From: UKL13-2 sp043744255
Lineage (GTDB): Bacteria; Pseudomonadota; Gammaproteobacteria; Burkholderiales; Usitatibacteraceae
Direction of reading: 5' to 3'
DNA: 64,000 bases
Assembly: GCA_043744255.1 (NCBI GenBank)
Contig: JAYTVA010000062.1
Span: forward strand, 12,330-76,329
In this document: one piece after another, positions 16,898-26,007 of the stretch
Layout: each line of letters begins with the position of its first letter
How positions within the stretch are numbered: position 1 is the first letter of the stretch
Translations under genes and position numbers: made by a program
The notes under the pieces: model-generated
The model's input: only the letters and a program-made list of their open reading frames with translations
Database searches by the model: none
Told to the model about the DNA's origin: nothing

Positions 16898-19749
16898 CAC
16901 CAATAAAAACACCGAAGAAACTGATCGAAGTGGCGTTGCCATTGGACGATATAAACGTAGCTGCCGGCCGTGAAAAATCAATAAGATTCGGGCATCCATC
17001 GACTCTACATTTATGGTGGGCTAGGCGGCCATTAGCCGCAGCAAGAGCAGTGATCTTTGCTCAAATGGTGAACGATCCAGGATATGAGCGAAACCTCGGA
17101 AGAGGTGTCAATAAAGAGAAGGCAAAAGTTGAGCGCGAGCGATTATTCGAGATCATTCGCAAGCTTGTGATTTGGGAAAACACTAACAACGTAGCGTTAT
17201 TTAAGGAAGCGCACGAAGAAATCCGTAAGAGTTGGGTTGAAACTTGCGAATTAAACAAAAATCATCCACTCGCTACTGATCTATTCAATCCAGCAAAAAT
17301 TCCGGGCCTCCACGATCCGTTCGCCGGAGGGGGGTCTATACCTTTGGAAGCCCAGAGGCTTGGGCTGGAAAGCCATGCGTCTGACTTAAACCCTGTTGCA
17401 GTTTTGATCAATAAGGCAATGATTGAAATTCCTCCTAGATTTAACGGGCGAGTGCCAGTAGGTCCGATCCCTAGCGCAGAAAAGCAATCCAAAATAGAAC
17501 AGGAGTGGTCTGGAGCTAAAGGGCTAGCAGAAGACGTAGTTCGTTATGGGGCTTGGATGCGAGAAGCAGTCTATGACCGAATTGGTCACTTTTATCCGAC
17601 CATAAAGTTACCGAAAAAATATGGCGGAGGCGACGCGACAGTTATCGCGTGGCTATGGGCCAGAACCGTTAAGAGTCCTAACCCTGCTTTTTCTCACGTA
17701 GATGTCCCACTCTCGTCTTCATTTATTTTGTCGAAAAAAGCTGGGAAGGAGATTTATCTTTGTCCAGTAATCAACAATGATAAATATCATTTCGAAGTAA
17801 TTTCCGGTATCCCCCCGCTGAGTGCCAGTAGTGGGACGAAGCTGGCGCGCGGCGCGAACTTTCGGTGCCTACTTTCAAATTCACCTATCGAACCGAAATA
17901 CATCAAGTCGGAAGGCGTCGCTGGTCGTATGGGTGCCCGACTAATGGCCGTCGTAGCAGAAAGCACCTCTGGCAGGGTTTACGTTGAAGCTAATCAAGAG
18001 ATGGAGTCGATTGCCTTAGCCGCAAAGCCCGAATGGAAGCCTGAAACCAAATTGGCAGATGACCCAAGAGCTCTTTGGACGCCAGCATACGGTTTGACTA
18101 CCTTTGGCGATTTGTTTACTTCACGTCAGCTTCTGACTCTGACGACCTTCTCGGACATGATCCAAGTCGTGCGGACAAAAGTAAAAGAAGACGCTCTCAG
18201 CGCGAGCTGGGTTGGGGACGATCGAGGCTTAGCGGCAGGAGGTTCCGGTGCGTCGGCATATTCTGACGCTATCGCAGTTTACCTAGGAATTGCTGTCGAT
18301 AAAACGACTGATTACAACAGCAGTCTGGTTGCGTGGAGTCCAACTAGAGATCAATTAAAGACAACTTTCTCACGTCAAGGTTTACCCATGATTTGGGACT
18401 ATGCAGAGACAAATCCGTTTGCCAATGCTGCGGGAGATTTGAATATTTCGGCCCAAGGCATTGCAAGATCAATGCTTGGTCTTCCTGCAACAGGAGTTGC
18501 GTTTGTATCTCAGGTAAACGCCCAAGCTCAAAATATATCAAGTGGGAAAGTAATTTCAACAGACCCACCGTATTACGACAACATTGGCTACGCGGATCTT
18601 TCGGATTTTTTTTATGTATGGCTTAGGAAGGCGTTACGACCGATTTACCCGGATTTATTTTCAACGATGGCGGTTCCGAAGGTGGAGGAGTTGGTTGCAA
18701 CTCCTTATCGCCACGGAAGTAAGGCCGAAGCTGAAGCTTTCTTTTTGAGCGGTATGACTGAAGCCATGCATCGACTTGCTGAACAGGCTAACCCTTCGTA
18801 TCCCGCGACAATTTACTATGCATTCAAGCAGTCGGACACCACGGATGTGGGAACCGGAAATACTGGTTGGGAAACGTTTCTTGAGGCAGTTTTGCGAGCA
18901 GGCTTCTCCATTACTGGGACGTGGCCGATGAGAACAGAGCGCGACGCTCGCTCAATAGGTATCGGAACAAATGCATTAGCGTCGAGCATTATTCTTGTCT
19001 GTCGCCAAAGGTCTCTGGATGCCCCTACTGCTTCAAGGCGCGACTTTCTCCGTGAGTTAAGAGATGAATTGGCCGATGCTGTGGAAGTAATGATCGGAGG
19101 TGCTGAAGGTGTTTCCCCCGTGGCACCCGTTGATCTCGCTCAAGCGGTTATAGGCCCAGGCATGGCGATTTTCTCGAAGTATTCCTCTGTATTAGAGGCT
19201 GATGGCAGTCATATGACAGTTCACACGGCCTTGATGCTGATTAATCGAATGTTGACCGACGGCGTCGACGAATTTGATGCGAATACTCAATTTTGTCTAA
19301 GCTGGTTCGATGAGCAAGGTTGGGCTTCTGGTGAGTTTGGTAAAGCGGATGTCCTTGCAAGAGCAAAGGGAACCTCTGTTGACGGAGTAAGGGAGTCGGG
19401 CGTAGTTGAGGCAGGTGCTGGTCGCGTTCGCTTGTTGAAGCCTATCGACTATTCGGATGATTGGTCACCTGGGCGAGACAACACCACGCCTGTCTGGGAG
19501 GCCCTGCATCAGTTAATCCGAGCACTTCGAGACCAAGGAGAGTCGGCATCTGGTTCGTTGTTGGCCGGGATGCCGCAAATTGCTGAGCCCATTCGAAATC
19601 TGGCTTACCGCCTGTATACGCTCTGCGAGCGCAAGGGATGGGCCGACGATGCGCGAGCCTACAACGAGTTGATCACATCATGGACTGGGATCGAGGCTGC
19701 TTCGCATGAGAAGGGCCATCTCGGCTCGCAGGCCAAGTTCGATATTTAG
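16894..19749 (+). CDS. DUF1156-type adenine-specific DNA methyltransferase
   Basis: Predicted modification enzyme of the defence operon, 951 residues. The N-terminal DUF1156 signature is visible (KKLIEVALPLDDINVAAGRE and GHPSTLHLWWARRPLAAARA, ~10-52). The SAM motif DPFAGGGSIPLEAQRLG starts near 143 and SDLNPVAVLINKAM follows. The catalytic motif DPPYYDNIGYADL is near 556-568. A central ~250-residue segment may be the recognition region. ATG 16894 overlaps the helicase stop as ATGA; an upstream in-frame start at 16834 lies inside the helicase and is unlikely. The gene is clearly AT-richer than its two neighbours except over its last ~250 bp, which suggests replacement by recombination. Confidence 0.85.
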   Translation: MTPIKTPKKLIEVALPLDDINVAAGREKSIRFGHPSTLHLWWARRPLAAARAVIFAQMVNDPGYERNLGRGVNKEKAKVERERLFEIIRKLVIWENTNNVALFKEAHEEIRKSWVETCELNKNHPLATDLFNPAKIPGLHDPFAGGGSIPLEAQRLGLESHASDLNPVAVLINKAMIEIPPRFNGRVPVGPIPSAEKQSKIEQEWSGAKGLAEDVVRYGAWMREAVYDRIGHFYPTIKLPKKYGGGDATVIAWLWARTVKSPNPAFSHVDVPLSSSFILSKKAGKEIYLCPVINNDKYHFEVISGIPPLSASSGTKLARGANFRCLLSNSPIEPKYIKSEGVAGRMGARLMAVVAESTSGRVYVEANQEMESIALAAKPEWKPETKLADDPRALWTPAYGLTTFGDLFTSRQLLTLTTFSDMIQVVRTKVKEDALSASWVGDDRGLAAGGSGASAYSDAIAVYLGIAVDKTTDYNSSLVAWSPTRDQLKTTFSRQGLPMIWDYAETNPFANAAGDLNISAQGIARSMLGLPATGVAFVSQVNAQAQNISSGKVISTDPPYYDNIGYADLSDFFYVWLRKALRPIYPDLFSTMAVPKVEELVATPYRHGSKAEAEAFFLSGMTEAMHRLAEQANPSYPATIYYAFKQSDTTDVGTGNTGWETFLEAVLRAGFSITGTWPMRTERDARSIGIGTNALASSIILVCRQRSLDAPTASRRDFLRELRDELADAVEVMIGGAEGVSPVAPVDLAQAVIGPGMAIFSKYSSVLEADGSHMTVHTALMLINRMLTDGVDEFDANTQFCLSWFDEQGWASGEFGKADVLARAKGTSVDGVRESGVVEAGAGRVRLLKPIDYSDDWSPGRDNTTPVWEALHQLIRALRDQGESASGSLLAGMPQIAEPIRNLAYRLYTLCERKGWADDARAYNELITSWTGIEAASHEKGHLGSQAKFDI

Positions 19750-19761
19750 GGAGATATAAAT

Positions 19762-22659
19762 ATGGCACTCAAACCTTGGCGCGAAATCGCCGTTCCCCAC
19801 GAAGATGTCTTGAAGGGCACCTTCCAGCAAGCCGAGTTCGCCGCTGACATCTCTAAGGTGCACCAGGGAATCGCGACGCCTGAGTATCAGGATGCGGCTC
19901 TGTTTTTCCAACGGACCTTCATCACCGAAGGCATGCGCCTCTTGCTCGACTCGGTCGTCAAACGGCTCGCGGGCAAGGGAGGTGATCCCGTCGTGCAATT
20001 GCAAACAGCCTTCGGTGGCGGCAAGACCCACACACTTCTTGCTGTCTATCACCTTGCCAAGGGATTGACGCCTGCTAGCAAGATGCAGGGCATCCCGCCG
20101 ATCTTGGAAGCGGCGGGCATCACAGAACTTCCGAAGGCTCGCGTGGCGGTGCTTGATGGAGTGGACTTGTTGGACCTTGCGAGCAAGCCCCGTGTTCATG
20201 GCAAGACCACCGTCAAGACGATTTGGGGAGAGTTGGCTTGGCAGTTGGGTGGCGAGGCGGCTTTCGCCAAGCTGATGGAGGCTGACCGTGATGGCACGGC
20301 TCCCGGCAAGAGCGTGATGGCCGACATCATCGGTGGCAGCGCGCCTTGCATCATCTTGATGGACGAGCTTGTTCGCTACGTCTCGCAGTTCGAAGAGGGT
20401 AAAACCTTGTCGGGCGGCACCTACGACACCCAGCTCTCATTCATCCAGTCGCTCACCGAAGCCTTGAAGGCCGTGCCCAACGCGATCCTGCTGGCCTCGC
20501 TGCCGTTCTCGGACAGGGAAGCTGGCAGCCAGCAAGGCGTGAAGGCTTTAAGGGCCTTAGAGCACTACTTCGGGCGGGTGCAGGCGTTGTGGAAGCCCGT
20601 AGCGACCGAAGAAGCGTTCGAGATCGTCCGCAGGCGGCTGTTTGCCGATGTCACGGACCGACTCGCAGCCGAAGAAGTCTGCCGAGCGTATGCCGACTAC
20701 TACGCGGCGAATGCGGGCGACCTACCCCCTGAGGCGCAGGGAAGCGGCTACTTGGATCGGTTGAAGCACGCTTACCCAATCCACCCCGAAGTTTTCGACC
20801 GGCTCTATGAGGACTGGTCGTCGCTGGACAACTTCCAGCGCACGCGCGGCGTCTTGAAGCTCATGGCCAAAGTTATCCATCGCCTTTGGACCACGGGCAA
20901 CAACGATTTATTGATTCAGCCGGGCAGCCTGCCCTTGTTCGATTCCGACACACGTAACGAGGCGATCTACTACCTGCCTCAGGGTTGGGACCCGGTGCTA
21001 GAACGCGACATTGATGGCGATCGAGCGGCGACCACTGAGCTCGATAACGCACGCCCACTGTTCGGCTCGATCCACGCATGCCGCCGTATTGCGCGGGCGG
21101 TGTTCTTAGGCTCGGCCCCAGACGCGGGAGCCGTTGGAGGTGCGAAACATCATCGAGGCATCGAGCTGGAACGCGTTCTCTTGGGATGCGTTCAGCCTGG
21201 CCAAGTGATTGGGCACTACAAGGATGGCGTGCGGGCCTTGGTGGACCGACTTCAATACCTCAACAGTGCTAACAACCGCTTTTGGTTTGACACCCGGCCT
21301 AACCTACGACGCGAGATGGAGGACCGTAAGCGCCGCTTTGATCTGCGCGAAGACGTGTATCCCTTCATCAAGGAAAAGCTGCGGTTTGCCAACGGCACCT
21401 TTGGTGGTGTGCATGTGTTTACGCCATCGTCGGACGTGCCGGATGACTGGCAATTACGCCTCGTGGTGTTGCCGCCCGAGGCCACGTTCAGCAAGGGCGC
21501 GCAGTCGCCCGCAATTGAGGCGGCCACCGCGATCCTGAAAGGGCGGGGAGATCAGCCTCGCCAGAAGCAAAACCGTTTGATCTTCTTGGCTCCAGACACC
21601 GACAGCATCTCGCGCCTCAAAGACCAAGTGACCTCCTCGCTTGCATGGAAGTCCATCGTCGATGACGTGAAGGAAGGTCGGCTTAACCTCGATGGACACC
21701 AGACCAAGCAGGCATCGGCCAGCCTCGACCAAGCAAGCGAAGCACTGGGCCGCATGGTGCGCGAGACCTTCAAGTGGCTTTTGGCCCCATTGCAGGAGGC
21801 CAAGCCCGGCAAGGGTATCGGCGAGATTCAGTGGGACCACTTCCAGATCAATCCTGCTTCGGTGAACCGCACCGAAGAAATAGAGAAGGTGCTCAAAGAG
21901 CACGAGCTGCTGATCACCGAGTGGGCCCCGATCCACTTGACCAAGATGCTGCAAACGTGGTTTTGGAAGGACGACGCGACTGCTGTCAGCGCGTTGGAGA
22001 CGTGGCAAAAGACGTGCTGCTACCTCTACCTGCCGAGGCTTCGCGATGCCGACACACTGCGGGCCACCATCGCGGCGGGCGTATCTTCACGCGACTTCTT
22101 CGGCATTGCTTATGGCCGCGAAGAGGGCCCATTTCAAGGTTTCAATTTCGCGCAGAGCACTACCCCCATCCTTGACGACTCGCTTCTACTGATCGAGCCC
22201 AAGGTTTCGGTAGCGTTCGCCGCCGAGCTTGCGGCGGAGGCGGCAGAGAGAGAGGCTCAGACCAAGAATAAGGAAACGGGCGGAGCCAGCGCGGGTGGCG
22301 GCTCTAACGGCGAAACCTCAGGCGGGACTTCGACCACTACAACTGGCACCGGCGGCGGCTCCATGGGCTCCACAAGCGGGGGGGCGACGGGCGCTGGATC
22401 GAGCCCCGGCACGGGTAGCGGCGCCACAAAGAAAACGATGTTCTTCGGCTCCGTGGAGTTGAACCCGAATCAGGCCAAGGTGCAGTTTTCCGACGTGGCC
22501 GAGGAAGTTCTCATGCTTCTCAATAAGCCCGGCGTGAAGCTGCGCATCGCCATCGAGATCGAGGCGGAGCTGCCAAGTGGATTTGACGATGGCATACAGC
22601 GCGCTGTGCGCGAGAACTGCGATCAGTTGAAGTTCAAGAACCGATCGTTCGAAGACTGA
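19762..22659 (+). CDS. DUF499-family ATPase
   Basis: Large AAA+-like ATPase of 965 residues found with DUF1156 methylases in defence loci. The N-terminus (LKPWREIAVPHEDVLKG) leads into a Walker A FGGGKTH near 85-91 and a Walker B-like CIILMDELVRY near 196-206. Residues ~839-891 are a Gly/Ser/Thr-rich linker, followed by a small C-terminal domain (SVELNPNQAKVQFSDVAEEV). The role is unproved; such ATPases probably act with the helicase and methylase to discriminate unmodified DNA. It follows the methylase by 12 bp and precedes the next gene by 9 bp. Confidence 0.83.
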   Translation: MALKPWREIAVPHEDVLKGTFQQAEFAADISKVHQGIATPEYQDAALFFQRTFITEGMRLLLDSVVKRLAGKGGDPVVQLQTAFGGGKTHTLLAVYHLAKGLTPASKMQGIPPILEAAGITELPKARVAVLDGVDLLDLASKPRVHGKTTVKTIWGELAWQLGGEAAFAKLMEADRDGTAPGKSVMADIIGGSAPCIILMDELVRYVSQFEEGKTLSGGTYDTQLSFIQSLTEALKAVPNAILLASLPFSDREAGSQQGVKALRALEHYFGRVQALWKPVATEEAFEIVRRRLFADVTDRLAAEEVCRAYADYYAANAGDLPPEAQGSGYLDRLKHAYPIHPEVFDRLYEDWSSLDNFQRTRGVLKLMAKVIHRLWTTGNNDLLIQPGSLPLFDSDTRNEAIYYLPQGWDPVLERDIDGDRAATTELDNARPLFGSIHACRRIARAVFLGSAPDAGAVGGAKHHRGIELERVLLGCVQPGQVIGHYKDGVRALVDRLQYLNSANNRFWFDTRPNLRREMEDRKRRFDLREDVYPFIKEKLRFANGTFGGVHVFTPSSDVPDDWQLRLVVLPPEATFSKGAQSPAIEAATAILKGRGDQPRQKQNRLIFLAPDTDSISRLKDQVTSSLAWKSIVDDVKEGRLNLDGHQTKQASASLDQASEALGRMVRETFKWLLAPLQEAKPGKGIGEIQWDHFQINPASVNRTEEIEKVLKEHELLITEWAPIHLTKMLQTWFWKDDATAVSALETWQKTCCYLYLPRLRDADTLRATIAAGVSSRDFFGIAYGREEGPFQGFNFAQSTTPILDDSLLLIEPKVSVAFAAELAAEAAEREAQTKNKETGGASAGGGSNGETSGGTSTTTTGTGGGSMGSTSGGATGAGSSPGTGSGATKKTMFFGSVELNPNQAKVQFSDVAEEVLMLLNKPGVKLRIAIEIEAELPSGFDDGIQRAVRENCDQLKFKNRSFED

Positions 22660-22668
22660 GATGTGGGC

Positions 22669-23016
22669 ATGAGCAAGATCATTGTTCCGGCTCTGCCGAC
22701 TGCGCGGGAGATGGAAGAGCTCCTGCAGTCGCTTATCAACGACCAGGAGAGCAATTTTTCGGACGCGCTCGACCACGACGTCTCGCATATCGACCAGCGA
22801 GCTCAGGTCGATTCGGTCCGAATAACCGATGTCGATATCTCTGGTTCACAGATTGCGGTGACTTACGAGCTGGATTACAGCATCTACAACGGCTGTAAGG
22901 ATATGAATGTCGAAGATGCTGAGGAACTGCATGTCTTCGGCGAGATGACTGACGAGGGCTGGGCGTTCAATGAACACGTCCCCCCGCCAAAGCGCAGCAC
23001 TGTGGACGAGTTCTGA
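22669..23016 (+). CDS. Small acidic protein of the defence operon
   Basis: I do not recognise this ~115-residue protein. It is strongly acidic (LINDQESNFSDALDHD, MNVEDAEELH), with alternating beta-like segments (VDSVRITDVDISGSQIAVTYEL) and no membrane segment. ATG 22669 is preferred; GTG 22663 is two codons upstream. It starts 9 bp after the DUF499 gene and precedes the OLD gene by about 60 bp. Its size and charge would suit a DNA mimic, chaperone or inhibitor-like partner of the ATPase, but that is conjecture from composition and position. Confidence 0.7.
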   Translation: MSKIIVPALPTAREMEELLQSLINDQESNFSDALDHDVSHIDQRAQVDSVRITDVDISGSQIAVTYELDYSIYNGCKDMNVEDAEELHVFGEMTDEGWAFNEHVPPPKRSTVDEF

Positions 23017-23075
23017 GAAATTTTGCAGTGATATTAGTTTTTGAATCAAAAGCACATCAATAAGAGGAGGTTGTC

Positions 23076-25043
23076 ATGAAGCTCACAAAAGTCCGCGTCC
23101 AGAACTATCGGTCCGTAGAAGACAGCGAAGAATTTGAGATTGACGGCCTCACTTGCCTAGTTGGCAAGAACGAAGCCGGAAAGACAGCGCTCCTCAGTGC
23201 CATACGCGGCCTCAAGCCAGCCCAGCCGTTCGAATTCGACGAAGTTATCGATTACCCAAGGCGTTTTTCGACACGGTTCGACGACCGACACCCTGGCGGG
23301 TCAGCAGAGGTTATTCGGACGTGGTGGCGACTTGAAGGTCCGGACAATGATGCGGTTGAAAAGCGCTTTGGCCCAGGGGTTCTCAAAGGCGATACCTTTC
23401 AGACCCACTTTGGATTTAGGTATGACGACGACCGCCGCATCTGGGAAATTGAAATCGATAGCGGAAAAGTTCTGGAAAATATGCTGAGCAAGCATGCCCT
23501 CGACGCAACCGAACGCAATGCCCTTCACGGCGTGAGCGATGGGCTTGCTGCGGACAAGGCCCTTTCGGGGCTGACCGCGCGAACGCCCAAGCAGGAACTC
23601 CTCTTGCAGGATATTAAAAAGTGCAGGGAATCGAGCTTCGTCAAGGCAGTGCTCGACATCCTATCTGCAAGGCAACCCAAGTTCTTTTTCACGTCGCACT
23701 TCGAGCGCATGTCGGGCATGGTCTCGATTGAGAAATTGCAGCTAGATAGACAGCAAAACGCGGTTTCGGTTGGGGACAAAATTTTTCTCGATTTCCTCGA
23801 ATACGCGGGAACCACTCTTGAAGACTTGAAGAACGTGGACCGACGCGAGGAGCTCAAGGCCAAATGCGAGGCGGCAAGTAACGAAATAACTGAGGAAATC
23901 TTCCAGTTTTGGAGCCAGAACAATGCATTAGAAGTAGTTATCGAGATCGATAACGCTAAACCCAAAGACCCCGTTCCTTTCAATACCGGCATGGTGGCCG
24001 ACATACGGATTAAGAACACCAATCACAAGGCTACGCTTCCGTTGTCGGAGCGCAGCGCGGGCTTTGTATGGTTCTTCTCGTTTCTTGCTCAGTTCAAGCA
24101 GCTAAAGAAAACACCCGGAAATACCAACGCGATCATTTTGCTGGATGAGCCTGGCCTAACCTTGCATGGAAAGGCGCAAGGCGATTTGCTGCGCTATATC
24201 GTCGAGCGGCTGCTGCCTGACCATCAAGTGATCTTCACCACGCATTCGCCATTTATGGTGCCTATGGATCGGCTCGCCGATGTCCGCATCGTGGAGGACG
24301 TAATTATTGAGAAGCCTGGCCAGCGCACAGAGGTCAAAGGAACGAAGGTGCGTTCGGACGTTCTTGAGGTTAGCGACGACACGCTTTTCCCTCTCCAAGG
24401 CGCGCTAGGCTATGAAGTGACACAGTCACTTTTTATCGGCGCGAACACATGGCTTGTCGAAGGACCGTCGGACATTCTTTATTTGAAAGTCGTCTCCCAA
24501 GCGCTCACTAAGCGAAGCCGAGTAGGCATTGATCCGAAATGGACGTTATGCCCATCGGGCGGCATCGATAAGCTCGCGCCATTCGTGAGGCTTTTTGGCG
24601 GCAATCGTATCAATATGGCGGTGCTCTCAGACATTGCGAACGGTGACAAGAATAAGATTGAAAATTTGAAGAAGGCCGACATATTAAAAGCGGGGCACTT
24701 CTATACGTGCGCGGATTTCACTGCGCAGAGTGAAGCGGATGTCGAAGATCTCTTCGAGGCCGACCTGTTCGTCGAGATGCTCAATGGGGCATACAAGCCG
24801 CCTGTTGCCAATGTCGTGGTCAAGGAAGCTTTGATGGTTGCGGCTCCCACCCCGCGTATCGTCAAGAAGGCGGAGGCATTGTTCAAAATGATGCCTGCGT
24901 CTGTCGCTGAGTTCGATCACTTCGGAGCATCTCGTTGGCTTTTGGAAAATCCGTCACTTTTAGATGCCGACACGCCTGCCGTCAATGCAACTCTGGACCG
25001 GTTTGAGCAGATTTTCAAGGCATTCAATCAACTGTTGGGATAA
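23076..25043 (+). CDS. OLD-family ATP-dependent nuclease (ABC-type ATPase plus TOPRIM)
   Basis: 655-residue OLD-type protein. The ABC-type ATPase has Walker A GKNEAGKTAL near 30-39, a split coiled region, and LPLSERSAGFVWFFSF followed by IILLDEPGLTLHG (Walker B, near 354-366). The TTHSPFMV switch histidine follows. The C-terminal TOPRIM domain shows LVEGPSDILYLK near 460-471. The usual D-x-D appears only as LSDIANGDKNK near 519, so its metal site may be degenerate. The SD AGGAGG precedes the ATG. OLD proteins act in Gabija, retron and other anti-phage systems, but no GajB-type helicase is next to it here; the partner is an ankyrin protein. Confidence 0.85.
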   Translation: MKLTKVRVQNYRSVEDSEEFEIDGLTCLVGKNEAGKTALLSAIRGLKPAQPFEFDEVIDYPRRFSTRFDDRHPGGSAEVIRTWWRLEGPDNDAVEKRFGPGVLKGDTFQTHFGFRYDDDRRIWEIEIDSGKVLENMLSKHALDATERNALHGVSDGLAADKALSGLTARTPKQELLLQDIKKCRESSFVKAVLDILSARQPKFFFTSHFERMSGMVSIEKLQLDRQQNAVSVGDKIFLDFLEYAGTTLEDLKNVDRREELKAKCEAASNEITEEIFQFWSQNNALEVVIEIDNAKPKDPVPFNTGMVADIRIKNTNHKATLPLSERSAGFVWFFSFLAQFKQLKKTPGNTNAIILLDEPGLTLHGKAQGDLLRYIVERLLPDHQVIFTTHSPFMVPMDRLADVRIVEDVIIEKPGQRTEVKGTKVRSDVLEVSDDTLFPLQGALGYEVTQSLFIGANTWLVEGPSDILYLKVVSQALTKRSRVGIDPKWTLCPSGGIDKLAPFVRLFGGNRINMAVLSDIANGDKNKIENLKKADILKAGHFYTCADFTAQSEADVEDLFEADLFVEMLNGAYKPPVANVVVKEALMVAAPTPRIVKKAEALFKMMPASVAEFDHFGASRWLLENPSLLDADTPAVNATLDRFEQIFKAFNQLLG

Positions 25044-25051
25044 CGGTTTTC

Positions 25052-25927
25052 ATGAAGAATCCAACAATGATGATGAAGCAGATAGAAGCCTTCCGCATTA
25101 GCCTGAGCGACGATGAAGTTGTTTCGTCCCAGATGTTTTTGACCGAAGCGAACAAGAGCGAAATCTTTGACGATGACGAAAGGTGGGGCTTGGCTTGCGA
25201 GCATGCCGTCGCGATGGCCTTGAAGACGGGTTGGGCTCAGGAATACGTTGAACGGCTTGCAAAGCTCAGGGACAAGCCTAGCGAGCTTGAAAAGGTGGCC
25301 TGCGCTTACATGCAAGAACAAGTTTTCGGGGCGGCTATCGCGCTCAAACTGTTGGGTATAAATTTTCTAGACATGCCGTTGCTGGCCGAGGCTGTAAGCT
25401 TTGATGGACGGACTAGGCACGGCGAGTCCCTCGATTTTGGGTTGATCCGGTTCCTAGTTTGGGGTGGGGCCGACATCAATCGAAGGCATGTGGGCGGTAT
25501 GACTGCCCTTCACCTTCTGGCAGCGACCAAACGAAAACCATATTCCGATCCGACGGGCGTGCGCTGGCTTCTTGAACACGGTGCCGACCCAAGTGCAACA
25601 AACTACCGCAGGGAGACCGCGCTGTCTTACCTGTGTAGAGACAGTGAGACATGGAACGATGAGGAGGGCACCAGTTTCGTCTACCTCGTGCAGGCGGGAG
25701 CTGATCCATTCCATGTTTCCATGGGTGACACGCCATACAGCATGCTCAAAGCTATCGCGGCGAGGGAGGCCAATGCTCATGCCTTCGCTCTCATCGCCTA
25801 CATGGAAAAACACGAACAAGCGATCCGTGCGGACACGCAAAGACGTGCGGCCGAAAAATCGATTGACAGGCAGCAACACTCATTGCCGATGAAGGCGAAG
25901 GCTAAGAGGGGCGATTCATCCCATTGA
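25052..25927 (+). CDS. Ankyrin-repeat protein paired with the OLD nuclease
   Basis: 291-residue soluble protein. The middle shows ankyrin units: LIRFLVWGGADINRRHVGG, MTALHLLAATK, VRWLLEHGADPSATNYRRET, and VYLVQAGADPFHVSMGDTP (about residues 125-235). The N-terminal ~110 residues are helical without a recognised domain, and the tail is basic (MKAKAKRGDSSH). It starts 8 bp after the OLD stop, so the two are co-transcribed and probably co-translated. The likely role is protein-protein recognition, either of the nuclease or of a phage component. The specific function is unknown. Confidence 0.8.
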   Translation: MKNPTMMMKQIEAFRISLSDDEVVSSQMFLTEANKSEIFDDDERWGLACEHAVAMALKTGWAQEYVERLAKLRDKPSELEKVACAYMQEQVFGAAIALKLLGINFLDMPLLAEAVSFDGRTRHGESLDFGLIRFLVWGGADINRRHVGGMTALHLLAATKRKPYSDPTGVRWLLEHGADPSATNYRRETALSYLCRDSETWNDEEGTSFVYLVQAGADPFHVSMGDTPYSMLKAIAAREANAHAFALIAYMEKHEQAIRADTQRRAAEKSIDRQQHSLPMKAKAKRGDSSH

Positions 25928-26007
25928 TGAGGCTACCAGGCGCAAATCAATGAGATGCAGCGGGCATAAGCCGAGGCGGGGCTTGATCTTCGCCTGCTGA
26001 CGCCTCG

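Noticed and set aside
22378..22384. Seven-G run in the DUF499 gene as a phase-variable tract
   Set aside because: It lies in a Gly-rich coding linker where G runs are expected by codon use, so evidence for switching is weak.
12453..25927. Canonical DISARM, BREX or Gabija
   Set aside because: No DUF1998 DrmB, PLD-type DrmC, PglZ, BrxL or GajB-type helicase is present, although single components resemble those systems.
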